DNA of 31,195 nt. Source: Euplotes aediculatus (lineage: Eukaryota; Ciliophora; Spirotrichea; Euplotida; Euplotidae). Numbering within the stretch: position 1 is the stretch's first letter; each line of letters begins with the position of its first letter. Below the pieces are notes generated by a model. That model was not told the origin of the DNA. It saw only the letters and a program-made list of their open reading frames with translations, and made no database searches. A program made the position numbers and the translations under genes. Of the stretch, positions 25,558-31,195 are shown piece by piece. The stretch spans positions 1 to 31,195 of the forward strand of contig JAQGFW010011563.1 in NCBI GenBank assembly GCA_030463445.1. The letters are read 5' to 3'.

Positions 25558-26568
25558 ATGCAAAAGAAGGGATGGAAAGCGTGGGTTAACGACTATTTAC
25601 ATTTTTCCAAAAAAGAAAGAATAGGAGTACTGGTTTTACTGGCGGGCATTCTAGTTATCCGTTTGGTGCCCTATTACTGGCCGGCAGCACCGGCGCCACC
25701 CATTGCAGTACCAGACAGTCTGATCGCCTTATTAATCCAGCAGAAAACACTTGATTCAGCGAATCGGATGCAGAGCGGGAAGGCCTGGAACCGGAAAACC
25801 TTTGGGTCAGGTGAAAACAGGCCTGCTGGCAACTCATCTTTTGAGCGAGCTTCCGGGCGGGATCAGCCATTTAAAGGAAAATTGTTTCCGTTTAATCCGA
25901 ATCTCGCAACGGCCGCCGACTGGCAGGAGCTGGGTGTTCCGGAGAAGACCATTGGCACCATCCTGAAGTATCGGGAAAAAGGAGGACGGTTTCGATCGGC
26001 AGAAGATTTATTCCGTATTTATGGGATGCCGGAGCCATTGGCGAAACGGTTGTTGCCCATGGTGCGGCTGGAAAGCACACCGGGTTCGACATCCGGAAAT
26101 ACAGCTCCAACTGCATTTCGGGAGCAATCTTCCGGGCAGTCGGAAAAAGTGGACCCTGTTTCCCGGTTTAAACCGGTGCGAATTAATAGCGCAGATAGCC
26201 TGGCCTGGCTGGCATTGCCGGGTATTGGCCCTAAACTATCCGGACGAATTCTGAGTTACCGGCATTCCCTGGGAGGTTTTGTTGCCAGGGAACAGATTCG
26301 GGAAGTATACGGACTGGCGGATTCTGTTTATCAGCAACTGTTTCCGATGCTGGAGCTGGATCAGCTACAGGTTCGGAAAATCCCTATTAATTCAGCTACC
26401 CAGGAGGAATTGGGACGACATCCTTATATCCGATGGAAACTGGCGCAGGCAATTATTCAGTATCGAACTGCTAATGGACCCATAAAAGGACTGGAAGACC
26501 TGGGAAAAATTCACCTTATTGATGATGCTTTGTTGAAGAAATTGGGACCCTATTGCGAATTTGAGTAA
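25558..26568 (+). CDS. Membrane-anchored three-HhH protein (ComEA-like)
   Basis: A 336-residue protein with one N-terminal transmembrane helix (about residues 22-42, IGVLVLLAGILVIRLVPYYW) after a basic, cytoplasmic N-terminus. A Ser/Gly/Pro-rich linker follows, then three helix-hairpin-helix units of the ComEA type at about 110-165, 200-265 and 272-335, each built as N-x-A...L...P-x-I-x-x-x-I-x-x-YR...G-x-F. The second (INSADSLAWLALPGIGPKLSGRILSYR split by PGIGP) is the most canonical. HhH units bind DNA backbone, so a periplasmic DNA-receptor role in uptake is possible, but the type II secretion-like and ComEC partners are not here. It lies 50 bases after the metallo-hydrolase. Confidence 0.85.
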   Translation: MQKKGWKAWVNDYLHFSKKERIGVLVLLAGILVIRLVPYYWPAAPAPPIAVPDSLIALLIQQKTLDSANRMQSGKAWNRKTFGSGENRPAGNSSFERASGRDQPFKGKLFPFNPNLATAADWQELGVPEKTIGTILKYREKGGRFRSAEDLFRIYGMPEPLAKRLLPMVRLESTPGSTSGNTAPTAFREQSSGQSEKVDPVSRFKPVRINSADSLAWLALPGIGPKLSGRILSYRHSLGGFVAREQIREVYGLADSVYQQLFPMLELDQLQVRKIPINSATQEELGRHPYIRWKLAQAIIQYRTANGPIKGLEDLGKIHLIDDALLKKLGPYCEFE

Positions 26569-26583
26569 CTAACACTTGTTAGT
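26568..26583. promoter_or_regulatory. 16-base operator-like palindrome before acyl-CoA dehydrogenase
   Basis: ACTAACA-CT-TGTTAGT has perfect 7-base arms around a 2-base centre. It starts at the last base of the upstream stop codon and covers CTTG (26575-26578), which fits a -33 element 20 bases before the -7-like TTAGTTTG. No T-run follows, so it does not look like a terminator. A TetR- or FadR-type repressor site is a reasonable guess. Confidence 0.55.
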
Positions 26584-26598
26584 ATAGAAGAAATAGTC

Positions 26599-26606
26599 TT
26601 AGTTTG
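26599..26606 (+). promoter_or_regulatory. -7-like box of the acyl-CoA dehydrogenase promoter
   Basis: TTAGTTTG differs from TAnnTTTG at one position and is spaced 20 bases from CTTG at 26575-26578. The leader to the ATG would be about 31 bases. Confidence 0.4.
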
Positions 26607-26643
26607 CGTTATTCAAAAAGAAAGAACAACAAGCTGATCCTCT

Positions 26644-27792
26644 ATGAATTTTGAACGCCAGGAATTAACCGAACAGGTTGCGCAAACGGCCCGGGATTTT
26701 GCCCGCCAGCATATATTACCTCATGTGATGAAATGGGATGAGTCGCAGGAATTTCCCCTTCAGGTATTCAAAGACATGGGCCAGTTGGGTCTTATGGGGG
26801 TTTTGGTACCGGAGCAGTATGGGGGAGCGGGACTCAGTTATTTTGAATATGTGGCCATAATCACAGAAATCGCGAGAGTATGTGGCTCGGTTGGATTGAG
26901 CCTTGCTGCTCATAATTCACTTTGTACCGGTCATATCCTGACTTTTGGCAATGAGGAGCAAAAACAGCGATTCCTGCCCAAACTGACAACTGCCGAATGG
27001 ATTGGTGCATGGGGACTAACGGAAGCCAATACCGGAAGTGATGCCGGGAATATGCGTACCACAGCGGTAAAAGAAGGAGATGAATGGGTATTGAACGGAA
27101 CCAAAAACTGGATTACACATGGCATTACCGGTGATCTGGCGGTAGTTGTGGCCAGAACCGGTGAACCGCGCACACGGAACAATGCAACAGCTTTTGTAGT
27201 AGAGCGGGGTACCAAAGGATTTTCCGGTGGCAAAAAGGAAAACAAACTGGGTATGCGTGCCAGTGAAACTGCTGAAATGATTTTTGATAACTGTCGCATA
27301 CCGGACGCCAATCGCCTTGGGGAACCAGGTGACGGGTTCAAGCAGGCCATGAAAGTATTGGATGGTGGCCGCATATCCATCGCGGCTCTCTCGCTGGGAA
27401 TAGCAAAGGGCGCATTTGATGCGGCGGTTGCATATTCCAAGGAGCGCTACCAGTTCGATCAGCCGATCGCCAATTTTCAGGGAATTTCTTTTAAACTGGC
27501 AGATATGGCCACTGAAATAGCTGCGGCCGAATTGTTGACGAACCAGGCGGCAGACCTGAAGAACCGCGGCCAAAAAATGACTAAGGAAGCAGCTATGGCG
27601 AAATATTATGCCAGTGAAGTGGCGGTTCGGGTGGCCACAGATGCGGTACAGATTTTCGGTGGCTATGGGTATACCAAGGATTTTCCAGTTGAAAAATTTT
27701 ACCGCGACAGCAAACTGTGCACCATCGGGGAAGGAACTTCAGAAATCCAGAAGATTGTTATAGCAAGGGAAGCGATAGGGGGAGAGAAGTGA
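26644..27792 (+). CDS. Acyl-CoA dehydrogenase
   Basis: FAD-dependent acyl-CoA dehydrogenase, homotetramer class, oxidising acyl-CoA at C2-C3 and passing electrons to ETF. The 382 residues have the standard order: N-terminal helices, LTEANTGSDAGN at about 126 (FAD/substrate region), NGTKNWITHG, then the C-terminal helical domain with FGGYGYTKDFPVEKFYRD. The catalytic Glu is in the IGEGTSEIQ loop near residue 367. Closest in character to short-chain or butyryl-CoA types, but chain length cannot be read from sequence by eye. It stands alone, with its own promoter-like sequence and palindrome upstream; the rest of beta-oxidation and ETF genes are not in the window. Confidence 0.95.
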   Translation: MNFERQELTEQVAQTARDFARQHILPHVMKWDESQEFPLQVFKDMGQLGLMGVLVPEQYGGAGLSYFEYVAIITEIARVCGSVGLSLAAHNSLCTGHILTFGNEEQKQRFLPKLTTAEWIGAWGLTEANTGSDAGNMRTTAVKEGDEWVLNGTKNWITHGITGDLAVVVARTGEPRTRNNATAFVVERGTKGFSGGKKENKLGMRASETAEMIFDNCRIPDANRLGEPGDGFKQAMKVLDGGRISIAALSLGIAKGAFDAAVAYSKERYQFDQPIANFQGISFKLADMATEIAAAELLTNQAADLKNRGQKMTKEAAMAKYYASEVAVRVATDAVQIFGGYGYTKDFPVEKFYRDSKLCTIGEGTSEIQKIVIAREAIGGEK

Positions 27793-27855
27793 GGGAGAAT
27801 TAAGAATTAAGAGTTAAGAATTAAGATTTGAGAATTAAGATTTATGATTTGAGAG
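27793..27855. repeat. AATTAAGA-rich simple repeat in convergent spacer
   Basis: The 63-base gap between convergent acyl-CoA dehydrogenase and XRE genes is almost wholly made of variants of GAATTAAGA, AGTTAAGA and GATTTGAGA, repeated about seven times at 7-9 base steps. No stable GC stem or clear terminator is visible. The sequence appears to have grown by slippage or duplication. Confidence 0.75.
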
Positions 27856-28059
27856 TCATTCATCGCTTTCGTCGAGTTGGAAAATATCTTCTACCCGTTT
27901 CCCAAATACTTTTGCCAGCCTTAATGCCAATACGGTGGAGGGAACATATTTATTGGCCTCCATGGCATTGATAGTTTGCCGGCTAACACCGATTTTCCTG
28001 GCCAGGTCTTCCTGCGTCAATCCAAGAATCGCCCGTTCTACTTTCAGGTTATTTTTCAT
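27856..28059 (-). CDS. Short XRE/Cro-type transcriptional regulator (67 aa)
   Basis: A minimal helix-turn-helix protein: NNLKVERAILGLTQEDLARKIGV, then recognition helix SRQTINAMEANKYVPSTVLALRLAKVFGKRVEDIF, with an acidic end. This matches the compact one-domain XRE class often paired with a membrane-protein gene. The ATG at 28059 is chosen; an earlier in-frame ATG at 28149 would add 30 residues lying wholly within the upstream gene. Its start overlaps the end of the membrane protein gene by 11 bases, so the two are coupled. It probably represses its own unit through the repeated TGTAA elements at 28540-28590 (inference). Confidence 0.88.
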   Translation of the reverse strand: MKNNLKVERAILGLTQEDLARKIGVSRQTINAMEANKYVPSTVLALRLAKVFGKRVEDIFQLDESDE

Positions 28060-28525
28060 CTGCGTTGAGTTTTCTGGATTTGAACAGGAGATAATTAAAA
28101 CGTGCGATAAAAATAAGCAGGACAGTAAATACATTGTAGATAAGCACACTCATGAAGGCAAATCCGTAAATGAACAGAAAACAAAAGAGAAGTAAGGAAT
28201 AATTGACGAGTACAGCCCATTGCAAAGAGGACAATCTTAATCCAGCTATAAATTCGTCCTCCACTTTCTCTCTCGAAAAAGCAATTAACAGGCATCCTGC
28301 TAAAAAGCCAATTCCAATCAGGGTGCTGGTGATATTGGTCTCGACTATTGAAAACCATTTTTTATCGGCAAACAGATTGTCATTGTATATCGCAAATACC
28401 CTGGTGGTGATCCATTCCGGTTCATAATCTGTGATATGCAGATAAATACCGGCAATGGCAAAGGGTATAAAGAGCAGCCATCCTATTTTTTTAAACCGGT
28501 AGGGGAGTAAGGGTTGCTTTTTCAT
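28049..28525 (-). CDS. Four-helix membrane protein paired with XRE gene (158 aa)
   Basis: Not assigned to a family. Four hydrophobic segments are expected, near residues 13-30 (IGWLLFIPFAIAGIYL), 60-80 (TSTLIGIGFLAGCLLIAF), 100-122 (WAVLVNYSLLLFCFLFIYGF) and 123-145 (MSVLIYNVFTVLLIFIARF). There is a charged loop EKVEDEF between the second and third. The ATG at 28525 (MKKQ) is preferred over an in-frame ATG at 28564, because a -7 box lies at 28540-28547. The 11-base overlap with the XRE gene suggests a two-gene unit. Similar pairs in other bacteria link a small regulator to an integral membrane protein of unknown activity. Confidence 0.8.
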   Translation of the reverse strand: MKKQPLLPYRFKKIGWLLFIPFAIAGIYLHITDYEPEWITTRVFAIYNDNLFADKKWFSIVETNITSTLIGIGFLAGCLLIAFSREKVEDEFIAGLRLSSLQWAVLVNYSLLLFCFLFIYGFAFMSVLIYNVFTVLLIFIARFNYLLFKSRKLNADEK

Positions 28526-28539
28526 ATTTAAGCTTTTAT

Positions 28540-28547
28540 CAAATGTA
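28540..28547 (-). promoter_or_regulatory. -7 promoter box for the membrane-protein/XRE unit
   Basis: TACATTTG on the minus strand matches TAnnTTTG, 14 bases before the ATG at 28525. It is embedded in the first of several TGTAA-containing repeats, so a bound regulator could block it. Confidence 0.5.
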
Positions 28548-28590
28548 AAGAATATTTTACTCAATGTAAAACAAACATTACATATTGTAA
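28540..28590. promoter_or_regulatory. Repeated TGTAA elements, candidate XRE operator
   Basis: Within 51 AT-rich bases there are two direct copies of CAA(A)TGTAAA starting at 28540 and 28562 (about two helical turns apart), and an inverted repeat TTACA-TAT-TGTAA at 28578-28590. They cover and flank the promoter box. This is the kind of arrangement expected for an autoregulated XRE unit. It is a pattern reading only. Confidence 0.4.
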
Positions 28591-28675
28591 CAAATAATTT
28601 ACAAATTCAGTGATTTTTCATCTTCATTTCGGGAACATGTTTATTGTGTTTTCCGGCCTCTAACTTGGGCGAATC

Positions 28676-28910
28676 TGATTTCAGCAGGATTGCCCGCAAA
28701 ATCAAAAGGAGTGCCGGCAAAAATCAAAAGGAGCATCCAAAATCAATAGAAGTCCTTGCAAAATCTAAAGCAGTACCCGCAAAATCAAAAGGAACATCCT
28801 CAAAAATCAGCAGGAGTAAACTCAAAATCAACAGTTGCGCTCTCAAAATTCTGCAGAAATACCTGAAACAATCTGCAGGTGTACCCGAAACACTAAGCAG
28901 GAGTATGTAC
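28676..28910 (+). repeat. Degenerate 21-base tandem array with phased A-tracts
   Basis: Eleven diverged units of 20-23 bases, consensus approximately AAAATCAGCAGGAGTACCCG plus C. A-tracts begin at 28698, 28719, 28739, 28760, 28781, 28802, 28824, 28845, 28866 and 28888, steps of 20-22 bases, close to two turns of B-DNA. There are no spacers, so it is not CRISPR. Because 21 is a multiple of three, frames stay partly open, giving chance ORFs on both strands. It fills most of the 446-base gap between the membrane-protein gene and the 59-residue gene; apart from it that gap holds the AT-rich promoter region and a terminator. Confidence 0.85.
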
Positions 28911-28942
28911 AAAAAAAGGGTGCAAACCTATTGGCTGCACCC
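28911..28942 (-). terminator. Intrinsic terminator after the clpX / 59-residue gene unit
   Basis: On the minus strand the stem GGGTGCA / TGCACCC (28936-28942 and 28918-28924) with an 11-base loop, possibly closed by an inner CC/GG pair, is followed by seven T residues (complement of 28911-28917). It lies 30 bases after the stop of the 59-residue gene and abuts the tandem array. Confidence 0.8.
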
Positions 28943-28971
28943 CTGAATGAGTTTCTATCACGATAGGTAGC

Positions 28972-29151
28972 TTAATCTAAAAAGTCGTCTTCCGGCTTTT
29001 CTTTCGGACCATATTTATCGAACAGGCGATCTATGGCCCCTCCGAAAATCGGAAACTTATCTTTCGCGAAATTCTTCACGATCTCCACAGCTTTATAAGC
29101 CTGGTCTTCCGTTAATCCTTCCGCCTTTAGTTGATCTATAAGTTCTTTCAT
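28972..29151 (-). CDS. Small conserved-looking protein downstream of clpX (59 aa)
   Basis: A 59-residue gene. It reads MKELIDQLKAEGLTEDQAYK, then AVEIVKNFAKDKFPIFGGAI, then a charged tail ending DDFLD. It has the helix-TEDQA-helix look of a small folded domain rather than noise: acidic and basic residues alternate on amphipathic helices, and PIFGGAIDRLF suggests a turn and a third helix. I have the impression that similar small proteins are common in Bacteroidota, but I cannot verify this. It follows clpX by 82 bases containing five AAGGAGACA repeats, and precedes a strong terminator, so it probably shares the clpX transcript. Function unknown; a role with ClpX is only a guess from position. 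Confidence 0.75.
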   Translation of the reverse strand: MKELIDQLKAEGLTEDQAYKAVEIVKNFAKDKFPIFGGAIDRLFDKYGPKEKPEDDFLD

Positions 29152-29175
29152 TATGAAAAAGTGAATAGTGAATGC

Positions 29176-29220
29176 TGTCTCCCTTGTCTCCTTTGTCTCC
29201 TTTGTCCCCCTTGTCTCCTT
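29176..29220 (-). repeat. Five tandem 9-base AAGGAGACA units before the 59-residue gene
   Basis: On the minus strand five contiguous 9-base units (AAGGAGACA, AGGGGGACA, AAGGAGACA, AAGGAGACA, AGGGAGACA) lie between the clpX stop and the small gene's ATG. Three units contain AAGGAG, a perfect Shine-Dalgarno core. The last unit ends 24 bases before the ATG, further than a normal ribosome binding site. The array could be prone to slippage. Confidence 0.85.
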
Positions 29221-29233
29221 TCCTCCAGTTCCC

Positions 29234-30466
29234 CTACGCCACTTTCAGCATACTCATCTTGCTTTTGTCGAATTTTGCCTCTGCGTATTCCAGGTTGAGG
29301 TGGAATTTGGTTTCCTTGCTGGAAGGCAGTTCGAACATTGCATCGGTAAGAATGCTTTCACAGATAGAACGCAATCCTCTCGCACCGAGTTTGTATTCCA
29401 TCGCTTTTGCGACCATGAAATCCAATACATCGTTGTCGATAGTCAATTCGATTCCTTCAATTTCAAACAGTTTTGAGTATTGCTTGATAAGGGAATTTTT
29501 TGGTTCCGTGAGAATGCTACGTAATGTTTCTGCATCCAGCGGATTCAGGAAAGTAACCACAGGTAAACGTCCCAGCAATTCGGGAATTAATCCGAAATGT
29601 TTCAGGTCCTGCGCGTTTACAAACTGCAACAGGTTTTTACGCGCAGTTTCCTGCTGATCCTTATTGACATTGAAACCGATGGCATTGGTATTCACCCTGC
29701 GGGCAATCAGTTTATCCACGCCATCGAAAGCTCCGCCGCAAATAAAGAGAATATTCTGGGTGTTGATTTTGATCAGTTTCTGTTCCGGATGTTTACGTCC
29801 ACCTTGAGGGGGAACGAGTACATCCGTTCCTTCCAGAAGTTTCAACAGTCCCTGCTGAACTCCTTCACCACTAACATCACGGGTAATTGAAGGGTTGTCG
29901 CCTTTTCTTGCAACTTTATCAATTTCGTCAATATAAACAATGCCTCTTTCAGCTGCGGTAACATCGTAATTACATACCTGTAAGAGACGGGTGAGAATAC
30001 TTTCAACATCTTCACCTACATATCCTGCTTCAGTAAATACAGTGGCATCAACGATCGCAAAAGGAACGTTCAGGAGTTTGGCGATGGTTTTTGCCAGCAG
30101 GGTTTTTCCTGTACCGGTTTCACCCACCATTACAATATTGCTCTTTTCGATATCCACCTCATTTTCGGTGGGTTTCTGCTGAAGTCGTTTATAGTGATTG
30201 TATACAGCCACGGCCAGCACTTTTTTGGCTTCATCCTGGCCAATAATGTATTCATCCAGAAACCGTTTGATTTCAATCGGTTTTTTTACCGTTAATTTAA
30301 ATCCGGTTCCTGTTCCATCAGTACGGGTCAATAATTCCTGTTCAATGATCTCTCTTGCGTGTTCTACGCAGTTCTCGCATATATGTCCATCCTGCCCTGC
30401 AATCAGAATTTTAACTTCATCCCGACTGCGGCCACAAAATGAACAATGTAATGTATTTTTTGCCAT
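29234..30466 (-). CDS. clpX: ATP-dependent Clp protease unfoldase ClpX
   Basis: ClpX is the hexameric AAA+ unfoldase that feeds substrates to ClpP in the cytoplasm. The N-terminal zinc-binding domain has Cys8, Cys11, Cys30 and Cys33. Walker A is GETGTGKT at 115-122, Walker B is IVYIDEID with Asp180-Glu181, and the GYVGEDVE pore-loop region is present. The ClpP-docking IGF tripeptide is in NAIGFNV, and the sensor 2 region reads [10 protein letters not shown]. The 410 residues are within the family norm. A promoter box lies at 30489-30496, and a terminator separates clpX from clpP. The 59-residue gene follows on the same strand. Confidence 0.97.
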   Translation of the reverse strand: MAKNTLHCSFCGRSRDEVKILIAGQDGHICENCVEHAREIIEQELLTRTDGTGTGFKLTVKKPIEIKRFLDEYIIGQDEAKKVLAVAVYNHYKRLQQKPTENEVDIEKSNIVMVGETGTGKTLLAKTIAKLLNVPFAIVDATVFTEAGYVGEDVESILTRLLQVCNYDVTAAERGIVYIDEIDKVARKGDNPSITRDVSGEGVQQGLLKLLEGTDVLVPPQGGRKHPEQKLIKINTQNILFICGGAFDGVDKLIARRVNTNAIGFNVNKDQQETARKNLLQFVNAQDLKHFGLIPELLGRLPVVTFLNPLDAETLRSILTEPKNSLIKQYSKLFEIEGIELTIDNDVLDFMVAKAMEYKLGARGLRSICESILTDAMFELPSSKETKFHLNLEYAEAKFDKSKMSMLKVA

Positions 30467-30488
30467 ACGCTCTGTTGCTTGCTTCCCG

Positions 30489-30496
30489 CAAAGGTA
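30489..30496 (-). promoter_or_regulatory. -7 promoter box for clpX
   Basis: TACCTTTG on the minus strand matches TAnnTTTG, 22 bases before the clpX ATG. A CTTG at about 22 bases upstream could be the -33 element. Together with the terminator just upstream this suggests that clpX is transcribed separately from clpP. Confidence 0.5.
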
Positions 30497-30521
30497 GCTG
30501 TTCCTGTAGATTGGTCAAGAT

Positions 30522-30554
30522 AAAAAACCGCCCCCATAACAGGAACGGTTTTTT
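30522..30554 (-). terminator. Intrinsic terminator after clpP
   Basis: AAAAAACCG (30522-30530) pairs with CGGTTTTTT (30546-30554) around a 15-base loop. The stem is flanked by A and T runs so it could act on both strands; on the minus strand it would end the clpP transcript 33 bases after its stop. Confidence 0.75.
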
Positions 30555-30586
30555 ACGTAGGTATATTACTAATTTAAGGAGTGTAT

Positions 30587-31180
30587 TCAGATTTTTTCGA
30601 CAATACCATCCACAATTCCATACTCAATGGCCTCTTTGGCGTCCATCCAGTAATCCCGATCGAAATCCTTCATAATCTGTGTAACTGTTTTACCACAGTT
30701 TTCAGCCAGGATCTTTGCTCCTAATTCCTTCACCCGTTTGGTTTGCCTGGCCTGGATTTCCAGATCGGCACTAACGCCCTGCATATAACCACCCAAACTT
30801 GGCTGATGAATCATCACTTCCCCATGTGGAAATATAAACCGGCGACCTTTTTCTCCACCGCTTAATAAAATGGATCCCATGGAAGCCGCCAGTCCCATAC
30901 AAATGGTGCTAACCGGACTTTTGATCATTTTCATGGTGTCGTAAATAACCATTCCGCTGGTTACAACGCCACCCGGACTATTAATATAAAATTTTATCTC
31001 GGCTTTCTTATCCGCATCCAGCAGGAGTAATTTGGTAACAACTTCCTTTGCTGATTTATCATCTACTGGTCCCCATAGGTAAACCGCCCGTTCATCGAAA
31101 AAATATTTTTCGAGACGTTTATTGAGCATCATCAGCGCATCCCGTTTGTCTTCCCGCTCTTTTTCTCCTTCCTCTTCCAT
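30587..31180 (-). CDS. clpP: ATP-dependent Clp protease proteolytic subunit, variant ClpP
   Basis: ClpP-family serine protease of 197 residues. The triad is intact: Ser100 in GLAASMGS, His125 in MIHQP, and Asp176 in FDRDYWMDA. INSPGGVVTSGMVIYD is canonical. Differences from the common form are a highly charged N-terminus (many Glu/Lys/Arg) in place of the usual propeptide and axial-loop sequence, a YLWGPVDD strand, and a two-residue insertion after the catalytic His (HQPSLGGYMQG). It therefore looks like a second-type ClpP that may coexist with another copy elsewhere. The start at 31180 is preceded closely by the TAnnTTTG box at the window edge. It is separated from clpX by a terminator. Confidence 0.92.
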   Translation of the reverse strand: MEEEGEKEREDKRDALMMLNKRLEKYFFDERAVYLWGPVDDKSAKEVVTKLLLLDADKKAEIKFYINSPGGVVTSGMVIYDTMKMIKSPVSTICMGLAASMGSILLSGGEKGRRFIFPHGEVMIHQPSLGGYMQGVSADLEIQARQTKRVKELGAKILAENCGKTVTQIMKDFDRDYWMDAKEAIEYGIVDGIVEKI

Positions 31181-31187
31181 GCGATAG

Positions 31188-31195
31188 CAAAAATA
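31188..31195 (-). promoter_or_regulatory. -7 promoter box 7 bases before clpP
   Basis: TATTTTTG on the minus strand exactly fills the last eight bases of the window and lies 7 bases before the ATG. A start site near the A of the ATG would make the message leaderless or nearly so. The -33 region lies outside the window. Confidence 0.4.

Noticed and set aside
26080-26100. GGGTTCGACATCC resembling a tRNA T-arm
   Set aside because: It lies inside the HhH protein gene and no matching acceptor or anticodon arms surround it.
27016-27573. 185-codon minus frame opposite the acyl-CoA dehydrogenase
   Set aside because: Antisense to a well-conserved enzyme; no recognisable domain.
28676-28910. CRISPR array
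   Set aside because: Units are contiguous and diverged, with no unique spacers and no cas genes nearby.
28644-28946. 100-codon open frame on + and a 62-codon frame on - through the tandem array
   Set aside because: They stay open because the repeat unit is 21 bases. The + frame starts at a TTG and ends inside a terminator hairpin, and neither frame resembles a folded protein.
29172-29657. LSPLSPLSP-type frame on + at the end of clpX
   Set aside because: It is the translated 9-base repeat running into the antisense of clpX; no support as a gene.
1-31195. Mobile elements, phage, tRNA or rRNA genes
   Set aside because: No transposase, integrase, terminal repeats, capsid genes or RNA-gene signatures were seen on either strand.

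Overview
This window looks like a core-genome segment of a Bacteroidota chromosome, most likely from a Chitinophagaceae-type lineage. That is inferred from gene content, not from a search. The markers are an LpxC-FabZ fusion, PorX (the response regulator/PglZ protein of type IX secretion), a TPR-bearing histidine kinase with a signal peptide, Bacteroidota-type MORN proteins with C-x-GDC-x-NGFG motifs, and repeated promoter boxes of the Bacteroidota form TAnnTTTG with few Shine-Dalgarno sequences. I see no phage, IS element, tRNA, rRNA or CRISPR array. Most of the DNA is closely packed housekeeping genes.

Layout. 1-1868: ruvB (+) converges on an OmpR-type response regulator (-). 2035-9566: a run of six genes on +, all tightly spaced except for one gap of about 93 bases before the kinase. 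They encode an unknown exported protein, an exported RHS/YD-like plus MORN-repeat protein, an exported protein with a C-terminal membrane anchor, a small membrane protein, a TPR sensor kinase and its NarL-type regulator. This is the least understood part of the window and looks like a cell-envelope sensing module. 9622-11613: a GroES-like protein with an insert, and a DUF853/HerA-type ATPase. 11624-15730 (-): a Cu(I) P-type ATPase followed by a RecQ helicase. 15813-17496 (+): tsaE and an alanine dehydrogenase. 17493-22714 (-): a lipid A block in transcription order HD hydrolase, lpxD, lpxC-fabZ, lpxA, ABC ATPase, with an intrinsic terminator and promoter box packed in front of lpxA. 22795-27792 (+): porX, a small acidic protein, a PhnP-like metallo-hydrolase, a membrane-anchored three-HhH (ComEA-like) protein, and an acyl-CoA dehydrogenase with a 16-base operator-like palindrome over its predicted -33 region. 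27856-28525 (-): a short XRE regulator overlapping a four-helix membrane protein. 28676-28910: a degenerate 21-base tandem array with phased A-tracts. 28972-31180 (-): clpP, clpX and an overlooked 59-residue gene, with terminators after clpP and after the small gene.

How the parts fit. The lipid A genes make the first steps of lipid A and the 3-hydroxyacyl-ACP/FabZ step of fatty acid synthesis. They share a divergent promoter region with porX, whose secretion system anchors cargo to the LPS-bearing surface. ClpX and ClpP form an unfoldase-protease pair that appears to be transcribed as two units. The exported 2035-6967 proteins and the kinase/regulator pair may form one regulated surface system.

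The strongest unexplained signals are the phased A-tract array at 28676-28910, the 9-base AAGGAGACA repeats between clpX and the 59-residue gene, the terminator/promoter overlap at lpxA, and the uncharacterised surface-plus-two-component cluster. All promoter, operator and operon calls are pattern readings and have not been tested.
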